A DNA stretch of 15,221 bases, taken from NCBI GenBank assembly GCA_036558305.1, contig DATBFX010000182.1, forward strand, positions 1 to 15,221. The letters are read 5' to 3'. Of this stretch, positions 1-6,939 are shown one piece after another (position 1 is the stretch's first letter; every line of letters starts with the position of its first letter). Under the pieces are notes generated by a model. The model did not search any database, was not told the origin of the DNA, and was given only the letters and a program-made list of their open reading frames with translations. Position numbers and translations under genes: made by a program. Origin of the DNA: DATBFX01 sp036558305. GTDB taxonomy: Bacteria > Chloroflexota > Chloroflexia > Thermomicrobiales > UBA6265.

Positions 1-2170
1 GCCGGTCCGATCCCTCGATGCCGAGGCGCTCGATCAACTCCACGAGTTCGGCGACGATCGCGTCGGAGGCCCGGTCCGGCGAGAACGATTGCGGTACCTG
101 GAGGAGGTACGTCGGCTTGCCACGCAGTGCGGCGTCCAAGACGGCCGCTTTGTCGCCGAAGGTCGCTTCGATCGGGACCAACCCGGATGCGGCCAGGGCG
201 GTGATGACCCGCTGCGAATGAGGGGTGATCTCGGCGTGAAAATTGCCGATCATGCGTGAAACCATCCAGTCGACACTCTTTTCGTGCAGACGCACATCGC
301 ATCCCGAGAAGCGCTCGACGAACATCGCCATCGCCAACGGCGCCGCCGTCGACATGTGAGCATCGGGGAACGCCTGATCCGGCCGTACCATCATGTGCTC
401 GGGCGAGAACCGGCGCGTCACGCGCGCGAGGCGCGGGTACTTGGTGATGACCGGATGCACCATGGTGGTGACTTTGCCCAGCGGTCGCGACAGGCGGACC
501 GGCACGAGCGGTTTGCGCTTGTTGGCGAACAAGTGGGGATAGATGGGCCGGTGATGGGGCTTGATGAACATCGGTTTGAAATAGCTCAACAGACGGCCGT
601 GGTCGTCCAGGAAGGCCCAGTCGTCGCCCATGAACCCGAACCCATCGCGCCGGAGGAGTTTGGCGATCGTGCTGGTCTTGCCCGTGCCACCCCAGGCCGG
701 GAGCGCGATGCCGTGGCCGCGATAGTCGACCGTTGCGGCGTGAATCATCGCGACGCCGCGCGTCACGAGCACGCGGTCGACCAGGGGGAGGGCCGAAACG
801 AGCAACTCCCGCGTCCCATTGAGATGGAACCCATCCTCGTCTTTGAGGATTTGGACGCCCAGCTCGTGGAGGTAAAGCGAGTGGTCGGTGTACTCGTATT
901 CCGTCTCGCCGAAGGACTGCCCTTCGATCGGTCTGATCGTCCCGGTGATCGTCAAGTCGTGGTGCGCCGGTGTCGTTGTGGTCAGAAACGGGGCAAACAT
1001 GTCCTTGAGCAGCGCGGCGGTTGGCGCGTCCTTCGCCACGCGCATGGACGCATGACCGTGGATGTCGAATTCGAGCCAATCATTGCTGGTAGGCACGGTT
1101 GGTATCTCCTGACGTTTCATCGGCACGTCTCGCCGTGTTCGCGAAATCCGGCTCTCTCCGTGGGCGTCGTTCGTGACGGCTCGTGCCGCGTCGCCGTTTT
1201 GGCGTCCGGCCGCGCGTCCCGTGGCATATCCCGCCGTGGTCATCGCGAGCCCGGCGACGATCGTCGCCGCGCGCGAGAATCCGCTACGATCGCCGGTGGC
1301 CACTCCGCGCCAGAGGCCACGAAGAACGCCGACCGGGAGGGTGCCAAGGGTGTAAGAGCGCTCCGAGGCGAGTCCGTCGTCGCCTCCCACGAGTCCCGTG
1401 ACGAGCGCCTTCGATCGCCCCTCGGCGAAACAGCGCGCGCGAAAGTAGTCCCGCCGTGCGCGCTTCGCCGGGACTCGGTGCGCGACGCGCGCGCGGGGTT
1501 CGAAGATCACCAGGCTTTCCGGCCAGCGTTGGCGGATCCGAATGCAGAGTTCGGTTTCCTCGCAGCCGAGCGGTCGGGTCCCGATTCTCCCGATCCCGGA
1601 ACGAAACAGACCGACCTGATCGAAAACCGTGCGGCGAAATGCCATGTTGGCGCCGATCGGATTGCGGACCAAGGCGGTGCGACGGGGCATGCCGAGATAG
1701 GTGCAGCCGACGACCCAGAGAAACTCGTCGGGGAACCACGGGGGCTGCCCGCCATCCCACGACGGGTCCACCGCACCGCCGGTTGCCATCACGCTGGGAT
1801 CGGCAAATCCCTTCGTCAGGTGCGAGAGCCAGTCCGGTGCCGCGACCGCATCGTCATCGAGAAAGGCGATGATCGATCCCTGGGCCGCCACGATACCGCT
1901 GTTGCGGGCGCCCGACAGTCCCTGCGCTTCGCTGTTCGGTACTGCGACGACGTCCGCAATGCGGGTACGGACGCGGTGGAGCAATGCGGGATTGTGGTCA
2001 GCGACAACAACGATCTCGCGGGGGCACGCGGTCTGGGTGCGCACGGAGGCGATGGCGGCAACCAGATCGTCCCACCGGTCATCGGTGTAGGCGCAAATCA
2101 CCACGGACACGTCGAAGTGGGGCGACACGTCGTCGACGCCGCCGGCCGCGCCCCGATGCTCGTTCGTCAT
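1..2170 (-). CDS. Family-2 glycosyltransferase fused to an HPr-kinase-like P-loop domain (3' end outside window)
   Basis: One open frame of 723 codons runs from ATG at 2170 to the left edge without a stop. Residues about 20-290 form a GT-A glycosyltransferase: the opening strand VSVVICAY (21-28), the DDD metal/nucleotide-sugar motif at 105-107, GANMAFRR at 173-180 and the acidic EETE at 204-207. A hydrophobic stretch (about 303-318) may touch the membrane. After a polar linker (about 321-360), residues about 365-723 resemble the HPr serine kinase/phosphorylase C-terminal fold: MIHAATVDYRG before a Walker A (AWGGTGKTS, 492-500), then GDDWAFLD (515-522). Family knowledge says GT2 enzymes move sugars onto lipid or polysaccharide acceptors; the kinase-like target is unknown. 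It lies 153 bp behind another GT2 gene in the same direction, so a polysaccharide operon is likely. It could instead be two genes, because a good internal ribosome site precedes a GTG at 1096. The ATG at 2170 has only a weak ribosome site. Confidence 0.8.
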   Translation of the reverse strand, partial: MTNEHRGAAGGVDDVSPHFDVSVVICAYTDDRWDDLVAAIASVRTQTACPREIVVVADHNPALLHRVRTRIADVVAVPNSEAQGLSGARNSGIVAAQGSIIAFLDDDAVAAPDWLSHLTKGFADPSVMATGGAVDPSWDGGQPPWFPDEFLWVVGCTYLGMPRRTALVRNPIGANMAFRRTVFDQVGLFRSGIGRIGTRPLGCEETELCIRIRQRWPESLVIFEPRARVAHRVPAKRARRDYFRARCFAEGRSKALVTGLVGGDDGLASERSYTLGTLPVGVLRGLWRGVATGDRSGFSRAATIVAGLAMTTAGYATGRAAGRQNGDAARAVTNDAHGESRISRTRRDVPMKRQEIPTVPTSNDWLEFDIHGHASMRVAKDAPTAALLKDMFAPFLTTTTPAHHDLTITGTIRPIEGQSFGETEYEYTDHSLYLHELGVQILKDEDGFHLNGTRELLVSALPLVDRVLVTRGVAMIHAATVDYRGHGIALPAWGGTGKTSTIAKLLRRDGFGFMGDDWAFLDDHGRLLSYFKPMFIKPHHRPIYPHLFANKRKPLVPVRLSRPLGKVTTMVHPVITKYPRLARVTRRFSPEHMMVRPDQAFPDAHMSTAAPLAMAMFVERFSGCDVRLHEKSVDWMVSRMIGNFHAEITPHSQRVITALAASGLVPIEATFGDKAAVLDAALRGKPTYLLQVPQSFSPDRASDAIVAELVELIERLGIEGSDR
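1094..1110 (-). promoter_or_regulatory. Internal Shine-Dalgarno and GTG start candidate for a separate kinase-like protein
   Basis: Within the fusion frame an AGGAG (1110-1106) stands 9 bases before an in-frame GTG (1096-1094). An in-frame ATG at 1120 lies just upstream. The site falls exactly in the linker between the glycosyltransferase and the kinase-like domain. The kinase part could therefore be translated on its own, instead of or in addition to the fusion. This is an inference from spacing only. Confidence 0.35.
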
Positions 2171-2323
2171 CGCGAACACCACCCGGATCGTTTGCCACGC
2201 GCCTCCGTCACCCTCCGGTGTCGCGGCGGGGCGCAGTCGCAATCCCCCGGTTCGTTTCGACGACGAGCGAGACGCGTGATCGCGACGGTTTGTTTTGGTT
2301 CATTGCACCCCATGGCGGTCCAA

Positions 2324-3175
2324 CTACTCTATGACGCGAACCGCGTAGCCGGCCCGCGCCCCACGGTCGTCTCCGACCGAGGCGTTCGTCTCTTGATGGC
2401 GGAATCGGTACCAGCGGTTCCCCCAGGCGGCGGCGGACTCGCGGGCGATGGCCTTCAGGACGCGCCAGCCATCGGGGAGCGTCCGGAGCCGGCTGGTCCC
2501 GTGGATTCTTGGTGCCTCGAAGCTGGGAACCTCAACCACCTTGAGACCGGCGCGCAGCGCGCGGACGTTCATGATGGTTTCGATCTCGAAGCCCTCTCCT
2601 TCGAGGTCGAGGCGGGGCAGGACACGGGTCCAGAACGCGTTGTACCCGTAGCAGAGGTCCGAAAAGCGACCGCCGTGGAAGCACTGCACGAGCGTGACAA
2701 AGACCCAGTTGCCGAACCGGCGAGTGACCGACATGTCGGCCGTCCCGCCGCCCTGGATGAATCGCGACCCCTTGGCGAAATCCGCTCCGGCAAGGAGGGG
2801 ACCGATGTACGCCGGAATCTCCGCGGGGTCGGTCGAACCATCGGCGTCGAGCATGACGATGATGTCACCGGTCGCGGCCGCAAAGCCCGATCTCAGGGCA
2901 TTTCCCTTGCCCCGCCCGTCCTGGGCAACGATGCGGACGTGCGGACAGACCTTCTGCGCGATCTCCGGCGTTCCGTCGGTGGAGAGGCCGTCCACCAAGA
3001 TGACCTCGTCAACCCAGCCTGGTATCCGCGGGAGAACGTGCGGGAGGTTTGCCGCCTCGTTCAAGGCCGGTATGACGACGGTGACCCGAACGCCCTGCAG
3101 CATCCCTTGCTGAAATGCGGGGTTGGCGTAGGTGTCGTCTTGCCACTCGTCGATGGGATACAGCCTGGCAACCAC
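2324..3175 (-). CDS. Dolichyl-phosphate-mannose-synthase-like family-2 glycosyltransferase
   Basis: This 283-residue cytoplasmic or membrane-associated GT2 enzyme probably transfers a sugar from a nucleotide donor to a lipid carrier or glycan. Visible motifs are TVVIPALNEAANLP (about 32-45), EVILVDGLSTDGT (57-69), the metal-binding LDADGS (109-114), GSRFIQGG (136-143), DLCYGYNAFW (173-182) and the GEGFEIE acceptor-site motif (193-199). No C-terminal transmembrane bundle is seen, so it is the short, soluble-core type. The GTG start at 3175 is chosen because AGGAGG lies 9 bases upstream and homologous sequence begins about 30 residues later. The frame stays open to 3457, but the extra 94 residues look like random Arg/Pro-rich sequence and would swallow the ribosome site. 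It lies upstream of the glycosyltransferase-kinase gene on the same strand and is probably co-transcribed. The sugar and acceptor cannot be read from the sequence. Confidence 0.9.
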   Translation of the reverse strand: MVARLYPIDEWQDDTYANPAFQQGMLQGVRVTVVIPALNEAANLPHVLPRIPGWVDEVILVDGLSTDGTPEIAQKVCPHVRIVAQDGRGKGNALRSGFAAATGDIIVMLDADGSTDPAEIPAYIGPLLAGADFAKGSRFIQGGGTADMSVTRRFGNWVFVTLVQCFHGGRFSDLCYGYNAFWTRVLPRLDLEGEGFEIETIMNVRALRAGLKVVEVPSFEAPRIHGTSRLRTLPDGWRVLKAIARESAAAWGNRWYRFRHQETNASVGDDRGARAGYAVRVIE

Positions 3176-3184
3176 TTTCCCATT

Positions 3185-3211
3185 CCTCCTACGAGGGATC
3201 CCTCTGGTAGG
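3185..3211 (-). promoter_or_regulatory. Hairpin overlapping the Shine-Dalgarno of the upstream glycosyltransferase
   Basis: On the minus-strand transcript CCTAC (3211-3207) pairs with GTAGG (3192-3188), and GAGG (3204-3201) pairs with CCTC (3196-3193) around a GATC loop, with a CA bulge. The last GTAGG contains the first half of the AGGAGG ribosome site (3190-3185). Translation of the 3175 gene could therefore be damped or made conditional. The pairing is seen directly; a regulatory role is inferred. Confidence 0.45.
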
Positions 3212-3687
3212 GAAACAGGTCAGCGGACCAGAGCGGGCGGGCTGCGGCGGCGGTGCCATGCCGCATAATGAACGCAGCCGCGCGGTGGCCCGCTCTGGAC
3301 CACCAACCGTGCCAAGGAGTAGCGGGGGGTCATCGTTGGCTCGGTGCCCCCGCCTCTCCGATCGTTGCGACACCCGCCCTAAGGCGATCGGCAACGATCT
3401 GGTTTCTTCTCCGTCGATTCCACAGACGCCACCTTCAGTTCCGATGCCCTGAGGCAATGACCGACCGGGCCCGCGCCCACCGCGCGCCCTCGTACCGATG
3501 TCGATCTTTTGTCAGCGCGACGCGAAGCCGGTCATAGCGCGAACCAGCGGTTGGGGTACTGAATGCCCGGTGATCGGGAGAGAACCGGATGCACCACCCA
3601 TCGCACCGAAAACGCGGGGTTCGGACGTGTTCGATTGACGCTCCCATCCCTAGCGTTTAGGAACTCGTTAAGATTCCCGTAGCCGAG

Positions 3688-3732
3688 AGGTTACGTAACC
3701 AAACTAGGATTGTCAACCTATACGTACATAGG
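3688..3732 (-). promoter_or_regulatory. Putative minus-strand promoter with two palindromic operator-like elements
   Basis: On the minus strand a perfect -35 box TTGACA (3716-3711) is followed after 17 bases by TAACCT (3693-3688) as a -10 candidate. The perfect 12-base palindrome GGTTACGTAACC (3689-3700) covers the -10. An inverted repeat CCTAT/ATAGG around ACGTAC (3717-3732) abuts the -35. The layout suits a promoter controlled by a dimeric regulator. The nearest gene downstream is the glycosyltransferase at 3175, which would give a leader of about 0.5 kb. Confidence 0.45.
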
Positions 3733-4206
3733 ATTGCAAGCATTCATCGTATCGAGCCGGTGACCGTACATACCAAGTACCGGCCACGCCGCCAGGTGAC
3801 CCGAATGGCTTGCGGCATGGTGTTCACCAAGAGTCGACGTTGCGACCGCATTCATTCAACGGCGTGTCAGCGGTTCATCAGGATGTAGAAGCAAATCCTC
3901 GCTCCTGTTATATGACCTGGCCGTCTCGGCCGAATATGATTAAGATGATGTATGGTCATAGTACATCTTCATCCGTCTGTTCGCCGTTCCAGACTGCCTC
4001 CGTGCAATCGCACGGTCATGGCATTGGCACATTGGTGATCAACGAGCCATACGGGGACAGCGAATCCAATGGACGCCCCCAACGTGCCCGGGACGCGGCG
4101 GAGAAATGTGAGGCGAACCGACGGTGTCTTCGGCCTTCGTCTCCACCGCGTTGCGATTCTGGGCACGCGGGAGAATCAGAGGCAGCGGTGACCGGGAGCC
4201 CCATTT

Positions 4207-4236
4207 TTGACCAAGTTTAGGACCATTGGATACCGT
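4207..4236 (+). promoter_or_regulatory. Putative plus-strand promoter before a tiny membrane ORF
   Basis: TTGACC (4207-4212) and TACCGT (4231-4236) are separated by 18 bases, a five-of-six and a three-of-six match to the sigma-70 boxes. Transcription would start near 4244 and run into the short ORF at 4321. Confidence 0.3.
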
Positions 4237-4320
4237 AGCACGCTGCGAAAGCGGTACGCTTGGGGGGGGGACCGCACACCACCCGCCCGCCATCTCGACG
4301 CTCGCCGGAGAAGCTCGTCG

Positions 4321-4404
4321 ATGCTACCGAAGGTCGAGTGCTTGTTCATCGGTATGGTTTCGTGTGCGGTCACTTTGGCCGTTTTATTCGTCGTCCTGCG
4401 TTAG
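4321..4404 (+). CDS. Possible 27-residue single-pass membrane peptide
   Basis: ATG at 4321 opens a 27-codon frame ending in TAG at 4402-4404. The peptide begins MLPKVECLF, continues with a nearly unbroken hydrophobic stretch of about 17 residues, and ends in one Arg, the form of a single transmembrane helix. GGAG lies about 10 bases upstream and a promoter-like pair sits at 4207-4236. The frame is open further upstream to 4207, but that part is Arg-rich and lacks a ribosome site. I do not recognise a family. Short hydrophobic frames also arise by chance, so this is only a candidate. Confidence 0.22.
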   Translation: MLPKVECLFIGMVSCAVTLAVLFVVLR

Positions 4405-5587
4405 AGTCCCTGGTAGACACCGTTGGCAAAGGGCGCGCGACATCTATGAGCCGGCTGACGAACGGCGCGATCGTCGCCGGGTGCGGGGACACGTCGGCAA
4501 GCCGGCAAGCCAGCCGAGCGGGGCAATCTCGCCCAACTCCGGTGCTCGACTCGGAAGCACCAGCTTGTTGCCGCCATGCCTATCCTCCGTCGCGACAACC
4601 CTCCCCCGATGGTTCCGGGCACGGGGCGGCAGTTCAGAGCCAATAGTCCTCTTGGTCCCGGTACGAACGCGCCGCCGGCCGCCCAGATCAGTGGTTCGTA
4701 ACGCACGGCTCGACTGAGGGGCGACTGCAACCGTGGACGCCGTTCGTCACGACGTCTTCGACGATGTCACCGCCGCCGCCGGTGGTTCCTGGGACGGCGT
4801 GTGGGGTGACGGCGGACTCTTGAACGCGACCGCGAAGGCCGGGCACCGTCGTACCGCCCGGTCCGCCCGTACTGGCCACGTCGATGACGCCGAGGGAACC
4901 CGCGGCGCTGGCCCCTGGAAGCCGGGAGGAATTGCGACCAACGCCGGACTACGGTGGCCATCTCAGGCGGCGATTCGCACCGCCACGCCGCGGGGAGTTC
5001 CATCCTAGCACAGCCGGCCTAGCCCGTTCGGGGGAGACATACGGCAGACGTTGTTGGATGGTGCCGTCGTCGGTCGGCCCGTGGCCCACTTCCCCGAGAG
5101 GTCGCGCGGCGACCGCCCGCGTCCCCGTTGCAGCAGCGCCAGCGCACACCCCATCTCAACAACGCGAACGCTCCCGCCCGACGGCCGAGGCATCTCTGCG
5201 TTGCGTGCCCGCCGGAGCGGTCAGGCCGACGCAGTCGCCTCCGGGCCGGTTTGCTCCTCCGGAGTGCAAGCGGGGAATCCCGCCAACGGCGTGCCCGCCG
5301 CCTCGACGGGATCGACCGGCCACCGTCCGTCGCAGCGTTCCCCCGCATCGCGGGCACGTCCATCCCGGTCCCCGTGCCACCGTCGCCCCGCGATCTCGCC
5401 GAAGCAGGGACCGACGCCCCCCCCGGACGGGCCATTGCTTCGCCACGCCGGTGGCACTATCCTTCGCAAACGATGGAGCGACTTCGGTACCGACTATCAG
5501 GTGTGATCGACGACTCGCGCCGCGTCTGGCGCGCCGAGGCAGGAACCGACGGACCGCTCCGTCCATGAATCCGCGCCGGCACTACCG

Positions 5588-5603
5588 GGTATCCTCGGAT
5601 ACC
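5588..5603. repeat. Perfect 7-bp inverted repeat upstream of the secreted-protein gene
   Basis: GGTATCC (5588-5594) and GGATACC (5597-5603) are perfect complements separated by TC. The element lies 95 bases before the start of the plus-strand gene at 5699. Its size and two-base spacer suit a dimeric repressor site rather than an RNA hairpin, because a two-base loop cannot close. No clear -35/-10 pair was found next to it. Confidence 0.4.
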
Positions 5604-5698
5604 GTGGTTCGTCGGCCGGGGCCCAACCGATCGGGCCGCGGCCAACGCCAACCCCTCCGGTCGATTCGCGGCGTGGAGGACGAATGAGGAGGACAAGC

Positions 5699-6163
5699 AT
5701 GCGACGCGTCGCCCTCGCCGCCCTCGCCGCGCTGCTGGTGCTCGGGTCTGTGGCGATGCCGGTCAGTGCCGGTAAGGGTTGGTGCCGCTCCGACCCCGTC
5801 GTCTCGCTCAACGGCGTCAACATCAGTTTCGTTATCGGCATCCCGATCGAGAACCAGGACGACGTGGTCGGGCCAATCACGATGGTCTTCCTGGCGCCGC
5901 GCGCCAGCGACCTCGCCCTCGTCTCCGCCGATCCGGGGTTCAACGGCTACGGCGAGTCGGTCCAGCTCGCCAGCAACGGCTCTCGCATCAACCCCGACGG
6001 CTCGTTCGCCGTCCGGGTCTCGGTCTACGTGCCCCTGCGCGGCAACCAGACCGTGCCGCTGCAGGTCGAGGTCGTCCCCGCTTCGGGCGACAGCGTCTTC
6101 GTCGAGGGCGACGCGACCGGCGTCTCCCTCACGCTGACGCTGCTCGGATCGACCGTTTCCTAG
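5699..6163 (+). CDS. Secreted protein of unknown function
   Basis: The 154-residue product begins with a textbook Sec signal peptide: MRR, then a hydrophobic core rich in Ala, Leu and Val, and a likely cleavage after PVSA (residue 24). The mature part of about 130 residues has alternating Val/Ser/Asn/Gly segments that look beta-rich, a single Cys at residue 29 and no lipobox, so it is probably exported free or loosely attached. I do not recognise a family. ATG at 5699 is preferred because AGGAGG lies 6 bases before it. An in-frame ATG at 5684 also has a GGAGG, at a tighter 4 bases, and would add MRRTS. The gene follows the 2.5-kb gene-poor stretch and no partner gene is evident. The inverted repeat at 5588-5603 may control it. 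Confidence 0.8.
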   Translation: MRRVALAALAALLVLGSVAMPVSAGKGWCRSDPVVSLNGVNISFVIGIPIENQDDVVGPITMVFLAPRASDLALVSADPGFNGYGESVQLASNGSRINPDGSFAVRVSVYVPLRGNQTVPLQVEVVPASGDSVFVEGDATGVSLTLTLLGSTVS

Positions 6164-6393
6164 ACGCGGGACGGCGCCACGTGAGCCCGAGCCACGCGAT
6201 GGACCCCGCCTCAAGCCCGGTGTATGCCGACCAGTCGACCGGCGTGCCGCCTGCGGTGCCGCGTCCCGGTCCGGCGCTCGCCGAACGATCACCGGCCGCG
6301 CCCGATCGGCTGCGCCGCCTGACCGCGTCCTACGTCGCCGTCCTCGCCGGCACCGCCGCGCTGCTCGGCGCGCTCCCTGACCCGCCGCCCGCG

Positions 6394-6432
6394 ATCGGGG
6401 GAATCCTGGGCAATTCTCGGGATTTCCCCGAT
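6394..6432. repeat. 13-bp inverted repeat abutting a promoter
   Basis: The arms 6394-6406 and 6420-6432 pair over 13 positions with a single G-U, closing a 13-base loop. There is no T-run after it, so it is not a standard terminator for the gene ending at 6163. Its right arm touches the -35 candidate at 6432, which suggests an operator or a barrier hairpin. Confidence 0.5.
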
Positions 6433-6460
6433 TGGCCGGCGCGACCGGGGGCGCTACGCT
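6432..6460 (+). promoter_or_regulatory. Putative promoter for the small ORF at 6494
   Basis: TTGGCC (6432-6437) and TACGCT (6455-6460) are 17 bases apart, modest matches to sigma-70 boxes. The start codon at 6494 follows about 34 bases after the -10, with GGGGAGGG in between. Confidence 0.35.
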
Positions 6461-6493
6461 ACCCCCATCGGACGGGATCGACGGGGAGGGCCC

Positions 6494-6796
6494 ATGGCAC
6501 CGCGCTGGCATCGGATTGAGCACCGCACCGGGGACGTCGTCACCCCGCTCGGGCGGGTGGCCGACCTCGCCCGGCACCGGACGACCCTCGCCCCGTTCGT
6601 CAGTCGGCTGCTCCTGGACGGCCAGACCGGCGTCGTCGTGCTGGTGGACGAGGCGACCGGCGCCGACGTGGCCCGTCACGACCTGCGGCGCGGCCCGCAG
6701 CGGGCGCCGACCCACGGGCGAGGTGGATGGGGAGGATCGGGGCCAGGACCACGGCGGCGACCCGCGCCGGGCGGATTGGCCCGCGGCCGATCGTGA
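6494..6796 (+). CDS. Small hypothetical protein, possibly degraded at its C-terminus
   Basis: ATG at 6494 is preceded by GGGGAGGG (6483-6490), a good though close ribosome site, and by a promoter candidate and inverted repeat. The first 65 or so residues look like a folded protein, with RVADLARH, APFVSRLLLDG and GVVVLVDEATGADVARHD. The last 35 are Gly/Arg/Pro-rich (near HGRGGWGGSGPGPRRR) and look like out-of-frame GC-rich sequence, so a frameshift near 6690 or a degraded tail is likely. I recognise no family. It lies 140 bp before a Lon-protease remnant; no functional link is evident. Confidence 0.4.
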   Translation: MAPRWHRIEHRTGDVVTPLGRVADLARHRTTLAPFVSRLLLDGQTGVVVLVDEATGADVARHDLRRGPQRAPTHGRGGWGGSGPGPRRRPAPGGLARGRS

Positions 6797-6939
6797 GCAC
6801 CAGCCAGGACACGACGGTCCAGCGCCACCCCATCCCCGTGCCCCGCTCGCGTTGACCGGCGACCGGCGCGCAACGAAACCGGGGCGGCATCCTCGCACCG
6901 CCCCGCCCGATCGTCAACGCGACCAGATGGAGGCTGGGG

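Larger units (their letters stand above)
3212..5670. other. Gene-poor stretch of about 2.5 kb
   Basis: I see no convincing gene here apart from a possible 27-codon ORF. All longer open frames are Arg/Pro/Ser-rich, lack ribosome sites and overlap each other on both strands, as expected for GC-rich non-coding DNA. About 3640-4020 is visibly richer in A and T than the rest and holds the palindromic promoter. A run of ten G residues sits near 4261-4270. No CRISPR array, insertion-sequence ends or tRNA were recognised. Confidence 0.5.

Noticed and set aside
284..3268. A 994-codon plus-strand open frame
   Set aside because: It is the codon-register mirror of the two minus-strand glycosyltransferase genes, which carry clear family motifs. 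It has no motif of its own, and its length follows from GC-rich codon use on the other strand.
3176..3457. N-terminal extension of the dolichyl-phosphate-mannose-synthase-like gene
   Set aside because: The extra 94 residues are low-quality sequence, and a strong AGGAGG with GTG at 3175 lies inside them.
3810..4220. A 136-codon plus-strand frame starting with TTG in the AT-richer patch
   Set aside because: It has a rare start codon without a Shine-Dalgarno sequence and no recognisable domain; composition alone explains the open frame.
4884..5687. A 267-codon plus-strand frame in the gene-poor stretch
   Set aside because: Its composition is Arg/Pro/Ser-rich noise with competing open frames on both strands, and no ribosome site was seen.
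6199..6519. A possible plus-strand gene with a hydrophobic segment after the secreted-protein gene
   Set aside because: It has no ribosome site, and the frame runs through the inverted repeat, the promoter and the start of the next ORF.
5582..6898. A 438-codon minus-strand open frame opposite the secreted-protein gene
   Set aside because: It is Arg/Gly/Pro-rich with no ribosome site or motifs, and it lies opposite a gene with a signal peptide and good ribosome site.
6600..6917. A minus-strand frame with a membrane-like segment (WTVVSWLVLTIG)
   Set aside because: It lies opposite the 6494 ORF and has an Arg/Pro-rich tail. The hydrophobic part is short and no promoter or ribosome site supports it.
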